NCBI RefSeq assembly: GCF_025751575.1
Contig: NZ_JAOWLA010000020.1
Coordinates: forward strand, 1-59,766
Reading direction: 5' to 3'
Source: Albidovulum sediminicola
GTDB lineage: Bacteria > Pseudomonadota > Alphaproteobacteria > Rhodobacterales > Rhodobacteraceae
DNA: 59,766 nt
Below the pieces are notes generated by a model. It was not told where the DNA came from. It saw only the letters and a program-made list of their open reading frames with translations, and ran no database searches. Numbering within the stretch: position 1 is the stretch's first letter; each line of letters begins with the position of its first letter. The position numbers and the translations under genes are program-made. Positions 59,523 to 59,766 of the stretch are shown one piece after another.

Positions 59523-59668
59523 GGTGCTCCCCGTCCCTTGGGCATTTTCCGGGTTGCTTCAAGCTACTCTCTGCCCCTTCTGGTCGGTTTTGATCTGGTC
59601 GAAGTAGACCACGGTGGGCGACATGAGGCCTCTGGTGGTTGGACTTGCCCGACTTTTATGGAGAGCGT

Positions 59669-59766
59669 TTAGCTCACTTCCCGGGCTTTTCGCTCGAAGG
59701 CGATGGGGCTCTGGAAGCCGAGCGATGAATGCCGCCTGACGGGATTGTAGAACCCGTCGATGTATC
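59669..59766 (-). pseudogene. IS3-family transposase OrfB, C-terminal end (continues off the right edge)
   Basis: The reverse strand reads YIDGFYNPVRRHSSLGFQSP then IAFERKAREVS and a TAA, which is the typical C-terminus of IS3-group OrfB (YN..R.HSSLGY.SP..FE). The terminal repeat should lie around 59600-59640. The rest is outside the window, so completeness is unknown; 59523-59668 holds no other gene. Confidence 0.8.

Overview
The window looks like a chromosome segment of an alphaproteobacterium of the Rhodobacteraceae (Rhodobacter/Paracoccus/Defluviimonas-like). Support: high GC with long antisense shadow reading frames; a SqrR/BigR-type sulfide regulator with an ATTC-N8-GAAT operator; an FNR-type box (TTGAT-N4-ATCAA) before sqr; ccmI next to ruvX; heterotetrameric sarcosine oxidase soxBDAG; and the rlpA/SPOR - dac - tmk - holB - tatD housekeeping string. 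Species cannot be fixed from sequence alone.

Layout. (1) 1-2.7 kb: small envelope proteins between IS5, IS3 and IS21 (istB) remnants. (2) 2.9-16.2 kb: a divergent catabolic cluster. Leftward: binding protein, SDR dehydrogenase, two CUT2 permeases, a double ATPase and a fumarylacetoacetase-family hydrolase. Rightward: an unusual 609-residue protein that joins a winged-helix DNA-binding region to a cytoplasmic MalE-type solute-binding domain, then SDR, M24-family enzyme, SDR, 2-keto-3-deoxy-L-fuconate dehydrogenase-like SDR and an FMN lactate dehydrogenase-like enzyme. The last steps fit a non-phosphorylative deoxysugar route ending in pyruvate plus L-lactate; lactonase and dehydratase are absent. 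(3) 16.5-17.6 kb: a decayed tyrosine recombinase lying directly against dusA, a known integration target, suggesting that region 2 entered as an island. (4) 17.9-46.6 kb: mostly core genes: dusA, TauE-like exporter, two 2OG-dioxygenase-like proteins, ruvX, ccmI, soxBDAG, a DUF475 membrane protein, a sulfide-response block (SqrR-like regulator, SQR, DUF2892, RND efflux pair), a prokaryotic pentameric ligand-gated channel homologue, and the housekeeping string. (5) From tRNA-Ser(UGA) at 46.84 kb rightward: accessory DNA made of IS5, IS481, DUF3987 and IS6 debris, then a copper-resistance block (CueR, P-type ATPase, multicopper oxidase, two cytochromes c, SHOCT protein) driven by two divergent promoters with 19-bp spacers, then an IS110/IS3 chimera, a LuxR-type two-component pair, a secreted repeat protein and more IS debris to the window edge.

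The best candidate for an undescribed system is region 2: a putative one-component regulator that senses ligand through a cytoplasmic copy of a periplasmic binding-protein fold. It is divergently paired with a CUT2 transporter and four SDRs, with a three-copy GGATATT-type repeat in the shared promoter region. The sulfide-RND block, the twin CueR promoters and the two-component/repeat-protein pair with a TCAGACC palindrome are further coherent units.
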